A stretch of DNA of 40,849 nt from Sphaerotilus sp. (GCF_013299175.1 NZ_JAAFKF010000026.1:1-40849); one strand, 5' to 3'; shown: positions 32,487 through 40,849, numbered from the stretch's first letter. The notes: a model not told the origin generated them from the letters alone. A program made the numbers and translations.

Positions 32487-32705
32487 TCAGTCCTGGTCCT
32501 GCTCCATGCCGTCGAGTCCGGCATCGATGCTGCGGTCGTACAGCTCCAGATCACTGAGCGCATGCGGGATCAACGGCTTGTCGAGCGGGCGGCAGATCCG
32601 GCGCTGCAGGTGCTGCAGCCGCTCGGAGCATTCCATGGCGGCCAGAACGTCCTGTGCATCGATCATCAGGGCGAAGGGGTGGCTGGCGTGCTGTTGAGCG
32701 TTCAT
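32487..32705 (-). CDS. Small protein of unknown function (72 aa)
   Basis: The ATG at 32705 has TGGAGAA five bases upstream, a strong ribosome site. The product is short and acidic: MNAQQHASHPFALMIDAQDV, then LAAMECSERLQHLQRRICRP. It has Cys and His residues but no membrane segment. I do not recognise the family. It is convergent with the acyltransferase gene (10 bases between stops). The 131 bases upstream hold no other gene that I can see. Confidence 0.6.
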   Translation of the reverse strand: MNAQQHASHPFALMIDAQDVLAAMECSERLQHLQRRICRPLDKPLIPHALSDLELYDRSIDAGLDGMEQDQD

Positions 32706-32836
32706 CGGGTTCTCCAGCGATCCGGACAGGATCGATGAAGCCACTGTAGGGATGCACCGTCCCCGTGCCCATTGGAGGACGGACAAAACCAGTGTCGGAA
32801 TCCGGCTGACAGGGGCGTCGGCTCGTCACCACCCGT

Positions 32837-33808
32837 TCAAGGGGGTGGCGATGACACCGGCTCGGGCCGGATCCGCACGCCCCACAACACCCCCGCCACC
32901 AGCAAACCGATGCCGAGCACGGTGGTCGCGTCCGGCCGGTCGCCACGCAGCAGCAGCGCATAGGCCAGCGCCGCGAGCGTCTCGAACACGATGAGCTGCC
33001 CCACCAGCGCCGTCGGCAGGCGCTGGCTGGCGGCGTTCCAGCAGAGCGTGCCGAGCCAGGAGGCCAGCAGCCCGACCGCCAGCATCAGCAGCACAAAACG
33101 CTGTGGCGTGGGTCCGAACGGCATCGACAGCGCCTCCAGTCCACCTCCCCCCAAGCCCTGCCAGACCCACAGCGCGCCATAGCCCAGCGCAGCCAGCGGC
33201 AGGGTCATCAGTCCTTGCGCCGTGGCCCAGGTGCGCGGACTGCGGTCGGTGTGGGCACGCAGCCAGTCGGCATTGCGCATCGGATACCACGTCCAGCACG
33301 CCACGGCCCCCACCGCCAGCAGCACGCCGCTCCCGTAGCGCATGGCGTCGAAGTGGTCCTGCTGGCGCAGGTGCTGAAGCTCCACCTGGTTCACGCAGGC
33401 GATTCCGGCAGCGATCAGCCCCAGGGAGGGCAGCAGCTTGTGCCAAGGCAGGCGCCCGTCACGCCGTGCATCGCGCAGGTTGGAGCTGACCGCGATCACC
33501 ACCGGCAACGTGCCGATCACCATGGTCGGCAATGGCCCGCCAGCCCGCTGGATGGCCGCAGCCAGACACAGGTAATACAACAGGTTGCCAATGGCCGAGA
33601 GTTTGAGCGCCTCCTGCCAGTCGTCGGCCGAGAACTGCTGCAGCCGCTTCCGGTCCAGCCAGCCCAACGGCAGCGCGATCAGCCCGAAAGCCAGATAGCG
33701 CCCGCACGACAGCAGCGCCGCCGGGTACGCGGGCAACAGCAGCGGCGTGACAAACACCAAGCCCCAGACCAGCCCCGCGGCCAGCGCGAAGACGATCCCG
33801 AGCGTCAC
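32837..33808 (-). CDS. EamA/DMT-family transporter
   Basis: The product is 323 aa with about ten hydrophobic helices in two EamA repeats. The first starts at IVFALAAGLVWGLVFVTPLL and contains GPLPTMVIGTLPVVIAVSSN. The second includes LLMLAVGLLASWLGTLCWNA and ALVGQLIVFETLAALAYALL. The GTG start is four bases after the decarboxylase stop (TGAAGCCGTG), so the two are co-transcribed. Substrate cannot be read from sequence. Export of an amino acid or amine linked to the decarboxylase is an inference from coupling. Confidence 0.85.
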   Translation of the reverse strand: MTLGIVFALAAGLVWGLVFVTPLLLPAYPAALLSCGRYLAFGLIALPLGWLDRKRLQQFSADDWQEALKLSAIGNLLYYLCLAAAIQRAGGPLPTMVIGTLPVVIAVSSNLRDARRDGRLPWHKLLPSLGLIAAGIACVNQVELQHLRQQDHFDAMRYGSGVLLAVGAVACWTWYPMRNADWLRAHTDRSPRTWATAQGLMTLPLAALGYGALWVWQGLGGGGLEALSMPFGPTPQRFVLLMLAVGLLASWLGTLCWNAASQRLPTALVGQLIVFETLAALAYALLLRGDRPDATTVLGIGLLVAGVLWGVRIRPEPVSSPPP

Positions 33809-33812
33809 GGCT

Positions 33813-36071
33813 TCACAGCTTCACGCAATCGACGTAGTAGCGGTGCAGGCCGCCGCCGATGTCTTCTTCCACCAGCCCGTGGACATCGGTGTGGAAGCCG
33901 GGGAAGCGGTCATTGAACTTGCGGGTGAACCGCAGGTAGTCGCAGATCTTCTTGTTGAACCGCTCGCCCGGAATCAGCAGCGGAATGCCCGGCGGGTACG
34001 GCGTCAGCAGCGCCGTGGTGATGCGGCCTTCGAGCTGGTCGATCTCGACGCGCTCGGTCTTGCGGTGGGCGATGTGCGCATACGCCTCGCTGGGCTTCAT
34101 CGCCGGCTGCAGGTCCGACAGGTACATCTCGGTCGTCAGCCGTGCGATGTCGCCCTCGGCATAGGCTTCGTGGATCTGCTGGCACAGGTCGCGCAGGCCC
34201 ATGCGCTCGTACATCGGGAACTTGGCCACGAACTCGGGCAGGATGCGCCAGAGCGGCTGGTTGCGGTCGTAGTCGTCCTTGAACTGCTGCAGCGCGGTCA
34301 GCAGCGTGTTCCAGCGGCCCTTGGTGATGCCGATGGTGAACAGGATGAAGAAGCTGTAGAGGCCGGTCTTCTCCACCACCACGCCGTGCTCGGCGAGGAA
34401 CTTGGTGACGATCGACGCCGGGATGCCGGTCTTGTCGAAGGAGCCGGACATGTCCAGCCCCGGCGTGATGATGGTGGACTTGATCGGGTCCAGCATGTTG
34501 AAGCCCGTGGCGAGGTCGCCGAAACCGTGCCAGGACTCGTTGGCCTTCAGTATCCAGCCGTCGGCGCGCCCCATGCCCTCGCCCGCCAGCGCCTCCGGCC
34601 CCCAGACCTTGAACCACCAGTCATGGCCGAACTCGTCCTCCACCTTGCGCATGGCGCGGCGGAAATCGAGGGCTTCCTTGATGCTTTCCTCGACCAAAGC
34701 GGTTCCGCCCGGCGGCTCCATCATCGCCGCCGCCACGTCGCACGAGGCGATGATCGCGTACTGCGGGCTGGTGGAGCTGTGCATCAGGTACGCCTCGTTG
34801 AAGAGGTGGCGGTCGAGCTTCTGCTCCTGCGCATCCTGGACCAGCACCTGCGACGCCTGGCTCAGGCCGGCCAGCAGCTTGTGCGTCGATTGCGTGGCGT
34901 AGACCATCGCCTGCTTCGGGCGTGGGCGGTTCTTGCCCATGGCGTGGTAGGTGCCGTAGAACTTGTGGAACGCGGCGTGCGGCAGCCAGGCTTCGTCGAA
35001 GTGCAGCGTGTCGATCCAGCCGTCGAGCATGTCCTTGATGACTTCGGTGTTGTAGAGCACGCCGTCGTAGGTGCTCTGCGTCAGCGTCATGATGCGCGGC
35101 TTGACGGTCTTGGGATCGACGCCTTCGAGCAGCGGGTTGCGCGCGATCTTGGCCTCGATGGCCTCGCGGGTGAACTCGCTCTGCGGGATCGGGCCGATGA
35201 TGCCGTAGTGGTTGCGCGTCGGCGTCATGAACACGGGGATCGCGCCGGTCATGATGATCGCGTGCAGGATCGACTTGTGGCAGTTGCGGTCCACCACCAC
35301 GATGTCGTCCGGCGCGACCGTGTGGTGCCAGACCATCTTGTTGGACGTGGACGTGCCGTTGGTGACGAAGAAGCAGTGGTCGGCGTTGAAGATGCGCGCC
35401 GCGTTCTTCTCGCTCGCCGCCACCGGGCCGGTGTGGTCGAGCAACTGGCCGAGTTCTTCCACCGCGTTGCACACGTCGGCGCGCAGCATGTTCTCGCCGA
35501 AGAACTGGTGGAACATCTGGCCGACGGGGCTTTTCAGGAATGCCACGCCGCCCGAGTGACCGGGGCAGTGCCACGAGTACGAGCCGTCCTGCGCGTAGTC
35601 CATCAGCTCCTTGAAGAACGGCGGGGCCAGGCCGTCGAGGTAGCTCTTGGCTTCCCGGATGATGTGACGCGCCACGAACTCGGGCGTGTCCTCGAACATG
35701 TGGATGAAGCCATGCAGCTCGCGCAGGATGCTGTTCGGGATGTGCTGGCTGGTGCGCGTCTCGCCGTAGATGTAGATCGGGATGTCCACGTTGCGGAAAC
35801 GGATCTCCTCGATGAACTTGCGCAGGCTCAGCACCGCCGGGTCCAGCTCGGGTCCGGGCGTGAACTCCTCGTCGTCGATCGACAGGATGAAGGCGGACGC
35901 CCTGCTCTGCTGCTGCGCGAACTGGCTCAGGTCGCCGTAGCTGGTGGCGCCCAGCACCTGGAAGCCCTCTTTCTCGATCGCCTGCGCCAAGGCGCGGATG
36001 CCCAGACCGGAGGTGTTCTCCGAACGGAAGTCCTCATCGATGATGACGATGGGAAAGTTGAAACGCTGCAT
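33813..36071 (-). CDS. PLP-dependent Arg/Lys/Orn decarboxylase
   Basis: The product is 752 aa from an ATG with GGAGT nine bases upstream. It has the N-terminal wing (response-regulator-like) domain (PIVIIDEDFRSENTSGLGIR) and the large PLP domain. The latter has FVTNGTSTSNKMVWHHTV, substrate/cofactor Asp in TLHFDEAWLPHAAFHKFYG and the Schiff-base lysine in YATQSTHKLLAGLSQAS. The C-terminal domain includes YPPGIPLLIPGERF. The length and these segments fit biodegradative arginine decarboxylases (AdiA-like, about 755 aa), but lysine or ornithine use cannot be excluded. Such enzymes consume a proton and support acid tolerance or polyamine supply. Confidence 0.93.
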   Translation of the reverse strand: MQRFNFPIVIIDEDFRSENTSGLGIRALAQAIEKEGFQVLGATSYGDLSQFAQQQSRASAFILSIDDEEFTPGPELDPAVLSLRKFIEEIRFRNVDIPIYIYGETRTSQHIPNSILRELHGFIHMFEDTPEFVARHIIREAKSYLDGLAPPFFKELMDYAQDGSYSWHCPGHSGGVAFLKSPVGQMFHQFFGENMLRADVCNAVEELGQLLDHTGPVAASEKNAARIFNADHCFFVTNGTSTSNKMVWHHTVAPDDIVVVDRNCHKSILHAIIMTGAIPVFMTPTRNHYGIIGPIPQSEFTREAIEAKIARNPLLEGVDPKTVKPRIMTLTQSTYDGVLYNTEVIKDMLDGWIDTLHFDEAWLPHAAFHKFYGTYHAMGKNRPRPKQAMVYATQSTHKLLAGLSQASQVLVQDAQEQKLDRHLFNEAYLMHSSTSPQYAIIASCDVAAAMMEPPGGTALVEESIKEALDFRRAMRKVEDEFGHDWWFKVWGPEALAGEGMGRADGWILKANESWHGFGDLATGFNMLDPIKSTIITPGLDMSGSFDKTGIPASIVTKFLAEHGVVVEKTGLYSFFILFTIGITKGRWNTLLTALQQFKDDYDRNQPLWRILPEFVAKFPMYERMGLRDLCQQIHEAYAEGDIARLTTEMYLSDLQPAMKPSEAYAHIAHRKTERVEIDQLEGRITTALLTPYPPGIPLLIPGERFNKKICDYLRFTRKFNDRFPGFHTDVHGLVEEDIGGGLHRYYVDCVKL

Positions 36072-36236
36072 CTGGGCGACTCCGAGACCTGTGAACCGAT
36101 GGGGAACCGGTGGGCGAGAAAAGAAAGGGCGAAGTGTAGAGCCAGTGGATGACAGAGCTGCGTGCGGTGTGACTTGTGAGCGACTGGCACCCGTCGGGCC
36201 ACCGTTGCCCGCACGGCACGGCTGACAATGCGCGCA

Positions 36237-36258
36237 GGGACTGCGCACCGGCAGTCCC
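36237..36258. promoter_or_regulatory. 8-bp inverted repeat ahead of the glycosyltransferase gene
   Basis: GGGACTGC (36237-36244) and GCAGTCCC (36251-36258) pair perfectly around a 6-base loop, 18 bases before the ATG at 36277. It lies in the 205-base divergent region between the decarboxylase and the glycosyltransferase, which shows nothing else I can support. No T-run follows. Confidence 0.35.
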
Positions 36259-36276
36259 GCTGCAGTTTCATGGCCT

Positions 36277-37455
36277 ATGCGCATACTTTTCATTCACAGT
36301 CGATACCAGATTTCCGGCGGCGAAGAATCCGTCGTCGAAGCAGAAATTCAATTGTTGCAGTCGCGTGGTCACGCAGTTTTCCGGTATGAGCGAGACAACC
36401 ACGAGGTCACGGGAAAGAACAAACTGGCACTCCTGCGGGATACGCTGTGGTCGCCGTCCAGCCATGCGGATGTCCAGCGTCTGGTGAAAGAACAGGCCAT
36501 CGACGTGGCCCACGTCCACAACACCTTGCCGCTGGTCTCGCCATCGGTTTACTGGGCGGCCAGCCGGGCGGGGGCCGCAGTGGTACAGACCTTGCACAAT
36601 TTCCGCTGGTTATGTCCAAAAGGAACCTTGCTGCGCGACGGGAAGATCTGCGAATCCTGTGTCGGGCACCTGCCTTGGCGCGCAATCCAGCACCGCTGCT
36701 ACCGGAATTCAGCCGCTCAAAGTGCCGTGATGGCCGCAACCTACGGCTTGCACACGGCGCTGGGTTCGTTGCACCACCATGCCGACCGCATCATTGCGCT
36801 GACCGATTTCGGCCGCGATCAGTTCATTCGGGGTGGATTTCCGGCCGACAAGATGGTGGTCAAGCCCAATTTTGTCGAGGACACGGCGATGGAGTCCGCA
36901 GGGGTGTCGCAGCATCAGCCGCCGCCGCGGTCTGGATTCCTGTACGTCGGCCGCCTATCCGAAGAAAAGGGTCCGGATGTCTTCGTGCAGGCGGCCAGCT
37001 TGCTGCCATCGGAGCGGTTCGAGATGCTGGGGACAGGCCCGCTGCTGGACACCTTGGCCCGGCCGGACAATGTGGCCTTTCTAGGCGCCGTTGCCAAGGC
37101 CCAGGTACGCGACGCCATGCAGCGGTCCATGGCACTGGTGCTGCCGAGCCGCTGGTACGAGGGGCTGCCGATGGTGCTGGTGGAGGCGTTCTGCCACGGG
37201 ATGCCCGTCATCGCCAGCCGGCTGGGCACCTTCCACTCGCTCATCGAGGAGGGCGTGACGGGCCTGCTGTTCGATCCGGGGGATGCCAGCGACTTGGCAC
37301 GCAAGGTGCAGTGGTGTCGCGACCACCCTGAATCGGTCGCTCGCATGGGGTTGGCGGCGCGGGCCATGTATGAGCGCCACTACACCGCCGAGTCGAACTA
37401 CACGCAGATGCTCGGCATTTACCGTGCAGCGATCGTGCATCGACAGGCACGCTGA
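36277..37455 (+). CDS. GT4-family glycosyltransferase with cysteine motif
   Basis: The product is 392 aa. The GT-B fold begins MRILFIHSRYQISGGEESVV. The acceptor domain contains VVQTLHNFRWLCPKGTLL followed by ICESCVG and HRC, a cysteine cluster seen in a subset of GT4 enzymes from polysaccharide loci. The donor domain has GFLYVGRLSEEKGPDVFVQA and VLPSRWYEGLPMVLVEAFCH, with the GT4 E-x7-E-like motif. The donor sugar is unknown. It probably works at the cytoplasmic membrane in surface polysaccharide assembly. It converges on the next gene with three bases between stop codons. Confidence 0.85.
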   Translation: MRILFIHSRYQISGGEESVVEAEIQLLQSRGHAVFRYERDNHEVTGKNKLALLRDTLWSPSSHADVQRLVKEQAIDVAHVHNTLPLVSPSVYWAASRAGAAVVQTLHNFRWLCPKGTLLRDGKICESCVGHLPWRAIQHRCYRNSAAQSAVMAATYGLHTALGSLHHHADRIIALTDFGRDQFIRGGFPADKMVVKPNFVEDTAMESAGVSQHQPPPRSGFLYVGRLSEEKGPDVFVQAASLLPSERFEMLGTGPLLDTLARPDNVAFLGAVAKAQVRDAMQRSMALVLPSRWYEGLPMVLVEAFCHGMPVIASRLGTFHSLIEEGVTGLLFDPGDASDLARKVQWCRDHPESVARMGLAARAMYERHYTAESNYTQMLGIYRAAIVHRQAR

Positions 37456-37458
37456 TCA

Positions 37459-38556
37459 CTAGCTGGAGACGTGCTGCAGGGCCTGGACAATGCCCTGCCC
37501 GGCATTCTGGTGGGTGTAAGGTGCCACCGTCTCCCGAGAGGCCCGTGAATAGGCCGACCACTGCGCCTCGTCGTCCAGCAAGGCGAGCGCGGCTTGCGCC
37601 CACTGTGCCGCTTCCAGCGGCAGCACGCGGCCATTGACACCTTCCTGCACGAGTTCCCCGTCCACGGCACTGTTGTCGCAGGTGATCACGGGCGTGCCGG
37701 CGGCGCACGCTTCATTGACCACGACCCCCCAGCACTCCTGGCGCGTCGGGAACAGGAACAGCTTGGCGGAGGCGTACCGGGCCGGCAGCTCGGCCTGCGA
37801 CAGAAATCCGGGGCAGTCGTGCGCGATGCCCAGGTCCGACAGGGTCTGCAGCGTCTGGGCGCGCAAGGGACCGTCACCGATCAGCAGCACCTTCAGCGTG
37901 CCGCGCCGCTGCTGGACCAGCCGGGCCACTTCGCAGAAAAAATCAGGCATCTTCCGGTCGATGAACTGGCCCGAGAACATGAGGTCGTAAGGCCGGTCAG
38001 CCAGCGCACCGCCGTGCGGAAAAAAGGCTGCGTTGTCGCCGCAGAGGTGGCTCTGGAAGCAGGCATCCACCGGCGCGCCGTAGGACTGGAACATCTCCAG
38101 GCTGCGCCGTGACGCACCAATGAACGCGGAGGTCTTGCGGAACACCACGCGGCGCAGCCAGCGGTGCAGCGGCGTCAGGTGTTCTTCGCTCTTGAGCCAG
38201 CCATCGGTCATGGCGACGTGCGTCCGCCCCTTGGCGATCGCCCAGAGAAATCCCATCAGGTGGGAGGGGTTGAAGCCATTGGTGATCACCACCGCCGGAT
38301 CCTGTCGATTCAGCGCACGCCAGACCCCATGGTTCCAGTGGACATGGTGCAGGTAGACCCGGTAGTAGGTAAACGACCAGCCCGGCAGAAATACATGGGA
38401 ATACTTTCCGATCTGGACCTGCCACTGCCGGTCTTTTTCAATGCGCTTGCAATAAAGTACCGTAAAATTATCACGATAATGTCGCGCAACCTCCTCGAAC
38501 ACAGGTTCTCGGTAAGGTGCAGGCATATTGGAGATGAGGGTAATGCGGTCGTTCAT
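37459..38556 (-). CDS. GT4-family glycosyltransferase
   Basis: About 365 aa from the ATG at 38556, chosen because the Rossmann start ITLISNMPAPYREPVFEEVA follows it directly; another ATG at 38592 would add 12 residues. No ribosome site is clear for either. The donor domain contains DLMFSGQFIDRKMPDFFCEV, LKVLLIGDGPLRAQTLQTLS and LFLFPTRQECWGVVVNEACA, with the conserved Glu pair. It is not closely similar to the neighbouring glycosyltransferase. A role in surface glycan synthesis is likely, but the sugar is unknown. Confidence 0.82.
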   Translation of the reverse strand: MNDRITLISNMPAPYREPVFEEVARHYRDNFTVLYCKRIEKDRQWQVQIGKYSHVFLPGWSFTYYRVYLHHVHWNHGVWRALNRQDPAVVITNGFNPSHLMGFLWAIAKGRTHVAMTDGWLKSEEHLTPLHRWLRRVVFRKTSAFIGASRRSLEMFQSYGAPVDACFQSHLCGDNAAFFPHGGALADRPYDLMFSGQFIDRKMPDFFCEVARLVQQRRGTLKVLLIGDGPLRAQTLQTLSDLGIAHDCPGFLSQAELPARYASAKLFLFPTRQECWGVVVNEACAAGTPVITCDNSAVDGELVQEGVNGRVLPLEAAQWAQAALALLDDEAQWSAYSRASRETVAPYTHQNAGQGIVQALQHVSS

Positions 38557-38614
38557 AAACCCAGACAAAAGGTGCGATTGGCTCGGCCGCATGATACCGC
38601 CGAGCCGGTCTGGC

Positions 38615-39253
38615 TCACACCAGCGGCACACCCGTCTTCGCCTGCACTTCCTCACGCGAAACACCCGGTGCAAGCTCTGCGACACGCAACCCCTCGGGCG
38701 TCACATCGAACACCCCCAGGTCCGTGATGATCCGGTCCACCACGCCCACGCCCGTCAGCGGCAGCGTGCAGGCAGGCAGGATCTTCAGGTCGGTCGTGCC
38801 GTCCTTCTTCTTCGCGACATGCTCCATCAGCACGATCACGCGCTTGACGCCGGCCACGAGGTCCATCGCGCCGCCCATGCCCTTGACCATCTTGCCGGGG
38901 ATCATCCAGTTCGCCAGATCGCCGGTGGCGGTGACTTGCATCGCGCCGAGGATGGACAGGTTGATCTTGCCGCCGCGGATCATCGCGAAGCTGTCGTGGC
39001 TGCCGAAGATCGACGAGCCTTTCATCGTGGTGACGGTCTGCTTGCCGGCGTTGATGAGGTCGGGGTCCACCTCGTCTTCATGCGGAAACGGTCCGATGCC
39101 GAGCATGCCGTTCTCGCTCTGCAGCCAGACCTCGACACCGCTGGGAACGTGGTTGGCGACGAGCGTGGGAATGCCGATGCCGAGGTTGACGTAGAAGCCA
39201 TCCTGCAGCTCTTGCGCCGCGCGGGCGGCCATCTGGTCTTGGGTCCATGCCAT
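38615..39253 (-). CDS. scoB: 3-oxoacid (succinyl-CoA:acetoacetate) CoA-transferase subunit B
   Basis: The product is 212 aa, with AGGAG eight bases before the ATG. The family motif [12 protein letters not shown] holds the active-site Glu that forms the CoA thioester. [20 protein letters not shown] and [18 protein letters not shown] are typical of subunit B. With subunit A it transfers CoA to acetoacetate or a similar 3-oxoacid, linking ketone-body or polyhydroxybutyrate breakdown to central metabolism. It follows subunit A by 22 bases. Confidence 0.94.
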   Translation of the reverse strand: MAWTQDQMAARAAQELQDGFYVNLGIGIPTLVANHVPSGVEVWLQSENGMLGIGPFPHEDEVDPDLINAGKQTVTTMKGSSIFGSHDSFAMIRGGKINLSILGAMQVTATGDLANWMIPGKMVKGMGGAMDLVAGVKRVIVLMEHVAKKKDGTTDLKILPACTLPLTGVGVVDRIITDLGVFDVTPEGLRVAELAPGVSREEVQAKTGVPLV

Positions 39254-39275
39254 GGTGCGGATCTCCTCGGGGGCT

Positions 39276-39977
39276 TCAGGTGCGGTCGCGGGTGGTGCGC
39301 TTCTCGATGCGCTTTTCGGGCGTGGCGTTGAGCACGATGCGGTGGACGTAGATGCCCGGCAGATGCACATCGTCCGGCGCGATCTCGCCCGTCGGCACGA
39401 TGCGCTCGACTTCGACCACGCAGATCTTGCCGGCCATCGCCACGGCGGGGTTGAAATTGCGCGCCGTCTTGTTGAAGCGCAGGTTGCCGGACATGTCGGC
39501 CACATCCGCCTTGACCAGTGACAGCTCCGGCATCAGCGCACGCTCCATCACGTAGGTCTCGCCATCGAAATCGCGCAGCTCCTTGCCTTCGGCCACCAGC
39601 GTGCCCACGCCGGTCTTGGTGAAAAACGCCGGAATGCCCGCGCCGCCGGCCCGCAGCTTCTCGGCCAGCGTGCCCTGGGGCGTGAATTCGAGAGCAAGTT
39701 CACCGGCCAGGTACTGGCGCTCGAACTCCTTGTTCTCGCCGACGTAGCTGGAGATCATCTTCTTGATCTGGCGCGTGTTCAGCAGCTTGCCGAGGCCGAA
39801 ACCATCGACGCCGGCGTTGTTGGAAATGGCGGTCAGGTTCTGCGCGCCGCTGGCCACGAGGGCGTCGATGAGCGCCTCGGGAATGCCGCACAGGCCGAAG
39901 CCGCCGACGGCGATGAGCTGGCCGTCACGGACGATGCCGTCGAGGGCCGCCGCCGCGCTGGGGTAAACCTTGTTCAT
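39276..39977 (-). CDS. scoA: 3-oxoacid (succinyl-CoA:acetoacetate) CoA-transferase subunit A
   Basis: The product is 233 aa, with GGAGA nine bases before the ATG. The N-terminal glycine-rich segment is [57 protein letters not shown] and [13 protein letters not shown] are characteristic of subunit A. Its divergent neighbour is a PAS-LuxR regulator, a common local regulator for this operon. It forms the alpha-beta enzyme with the next gene. Confidence 0.94.
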   Translation of the reverse strand: MNKVYPSAAAALDGIVRDGQLIAVGGFGLCGIPEALIDALVASGAQNLTAISNNAGVDGFGLGKLLNTRQIKKMISSYVGENKEFERQYLAGELALEFTPQGTLAEKLRAGGAGIPAFFTKTGVGTLVAEGKELRDFDGETYVMERALMPELSLVKADVADMSGNLRFNKTARNFNPAVAMAGKICVVEVERIVPTGEIAPDDVHLPGIYVHRIVLNATPEKRIEKRTTRDRT

Positions 39978-40015
39978 GGGGGGAATCTCCGCGTGTTTCG
40001 GACGGCACACTGTAG

Positions 40016-40044
40016 TACGTAATGCCTTACGTAGGGGGTACGTA
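40016..40044. promoter_or_regulatory. Three TACGTA sites between scoA and the regulator gene (candidate operator)
   Basis: TACGTA occurs at 40016, 40028 and 40039, spaced 12 and 11 bases, about one helical turn. The first two form a larger dyad: TACGTAA, four bases, TTACGTA. The region lies 39 bases upstream of scoA and 20 bases upstream of the regulator start, so a bound protein could control both. Confidence 0.6.
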
Positions 40045-40064
40045 GATTTGAGTAACATGGGGCG

Positions 40065-40631
40065 ATGCTGGCCCTGGAACTCGACTACCGCACCGCCTTC
40101 GATCTCGCGCCGATCGGCCTGATCCTGTCGCGCCACCGGTTGATGGTGGACTGCAACCAGCACGCGCTGGCCATGTTCGGCGCGCAGCGTGCGCAGCTCA
40201 TCGGCCAGAGCTTCGAGGTGCTCTACCCCAGCCACGCCGAGTTCGAGCGCACCGGCGCCCGCATCGCCGCCAGCCTCGACCGCACCGGCCGCTACGCCGA
40301 TGACCGCGTGATGAAGCGCCTGCGCGCACCGGCAGGCAGCGAACCGCTGTTCTGGTGCCACGTCACCGGCCGCGCCCTCGACCCGGCCGACCCGCACGCG
40401 GCGGGCATCTGGTGCTTCGACGATCTCTCCGCCAAGCGCCAGATCAAGGCCGAGCTGACCCCGAGGGAGCGCGAGATTGCCGCGCTGCTGGTGGAGGGAC
40501 TGACCAGCAAGCTCGTCGGGCGGCGCCTGGGCATCAGCCCGCGCACGGTCGATGTCTACCGGGCGCGGCTGATGCGCAAGTACGGGGCGGCAACCACGCC
40601 GGAGCTGATCAACAAGCTGCTCAGCGTGTAA
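40065..40631 (+). CDS. PAS domain LuxR-family transcriptional regulator
   Basis: The product is 188 aa. Residues about 8-120 form a single PAS-like sensor domain (AFDLAPIGLILSRHRLMVDC then NQHALAMFGAQRAQLIGQSF). Residues about 127-185 are a LuxR/GerE helix-turn-helix: LTPREREIAALLVEGLTSKL and GISPRTVDVYRARLMRKYGA. There is no receiver domain, so it probably senses a small molecule directly. Divergent placement against scoAB and the TACGTA sites suggests it controls CoA-transferase expression and itself. Confidence 0.88.
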   Translation: MLALELDYRTAFDLAPIGLILSRHRLMVDCNQHALAMFGAQRAQLIGQSFEVLYPSHAEFERTGARIAASLDRTGRYADDRVMKRLRAPAGSEPLFWCHVTGRALDPADPHAAGIWCFDDLSAKRQIKAELTPREREIAALLVEGLTSKLVGRRLGISPRTVDVYRARLMRKYGAATTPELINKLLSV

Positions 40632-40657
40632 TCAGCATCCGAGGGACTCGCCCCCCA

Positions 40658-40849
40658 TCAGGCCACGCTGCCGCGCTCGACCGGTGTACGCGGAATCTTG
40701 ACCGGCTTGGCGAACACCGGCACCGATGCCTTCCCGCGCGGCACCACCACCACCACCACCGCCGACTTGGGCACCGAGAACCCCTTGCCCAGCACCTGCT
40801 TGGCCAGTTCGTAGTAGCGCAGCCGCTCTTCCCAGCCGGTGTAGCCGCC
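40658..40849 (-). CDS. 3' end of an unrecognised protein gene (start outside window)
   Basis: The last 63 codons of a gene entering from the right edge end at TGA (40660-40658), convergent with the regulator gene. The visible tail includes GWEERLRYYELAKQVLGKGF, then six consecutive valines and a basic Pro-rich end (KPVKIPRTPVERGSVA). I do not recognise a family. It could also be a chance open frame, but the codon usage (third-position G/C) matches neighbouring genes. Confidence 0.5.
   Translation of the reverse strand, partial: GGYTGWEERLRYYELAKQVLGKGFSVPKSAVVVVVVPRGKASVPVFAKPVKIPRTPVERGSVA
40742..40759. repeat. Trinucleotide microsatellite (CAC)6
   Basis: Six perfect CAC units (GTG on the minus strand) encode six consecutive valines in the partial gene at the right edge. 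Unit-number changes would keep the frame. Confidence 0.75.

Noticed and set aside
36277..38556. Calling the two glycosyltransferases sheath genes (sthA/lthA)
   Set aside because: The sequence shows only general GT4 features; no specific signature supports that name.

Overview
This window is from a GC-rich betaproteobacterium of the Burkholderiales, most likely the Leptothrix/Sphaerotilus group. The main reason is the minus-strand cluster at 1-8079. It reads as mofA (giant multicopper oxidase), mofB (FKBP-type prolyl isomerase lipoprotein) and mofC (c-type cytochrome), the order described for the putative manganese-oxidation operon of Leptothrix discophora. This assignment rests on recognising domains, motifs and gene order; no database search was run.

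Layout. (1) 1-8079, minus: mofA-mofB-mofC, with mofC running off the left edge. (2) 8080-8372: an AT-rich non-coding region with a 35-bp near-perfect palindrome, candidate promoters and a GC-rich leader hairpin. (3) 8373-17805, minus: an eleven-gene, mostly overlapping type II secretion/type IV pilus-like operon. Its order is gspG-gspF-gspE, four genes resembling a PilM/N/O/P (GspL/M/C) inner-membrane platform, a lipoprotein secretin (gspD), then three further pseudopilins. It points straight at mofA, so it may be the exporter of MofA or of its partners. (4) 17806-18046: leader of the secretion operon plus the terminator of the next one. (5) 18047-31210, minus: a seven-gene glycogen operon running GH13 glucosidase-glgB-glgX-pgm-glgC-glgA-glgP and ending in a clear rho-independent terminator.

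(6) 31319-38556 holds mixed genes: a CelD/GNAT-type acyltransferase (+), a 72-aa unknown (-), an EamA transporter coupled to a PLP-dependent Arg/Lys/Orn decarboxylase (-), and two convergent GT4 glycosyltransferases. (7) 38615-40631: a 3-oxoacid CoA-transferase pair (-), divergent from a PAS-LuxR regulator (+) across a region with three TACGTA sites. (8) 40658-40849: the 3' end of an unrecognised gene (-).

How the parts may work together. The Mof proteins form a periplasmic or extracellular oxidase with electron-transfer and folding partners, and the adjacent secretion system could move the oxidase across the outer membrane. The glycogen operon covers synthesis (pgm, glgC, glgA, glgB) and breakdown (glgP, glgX, GH13 glucosidase). 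The acyltransferase and glycosyltransferases suggest surface polysaccharide work, but nothing here ties them to a named polymer. No tRNA, rRNA, CRISPR array, insertion sequence or phage gene was seen. The whole window has the base composition of a chromosome; only 8160-8372 and 17820-18000 are clearly AT-richer.
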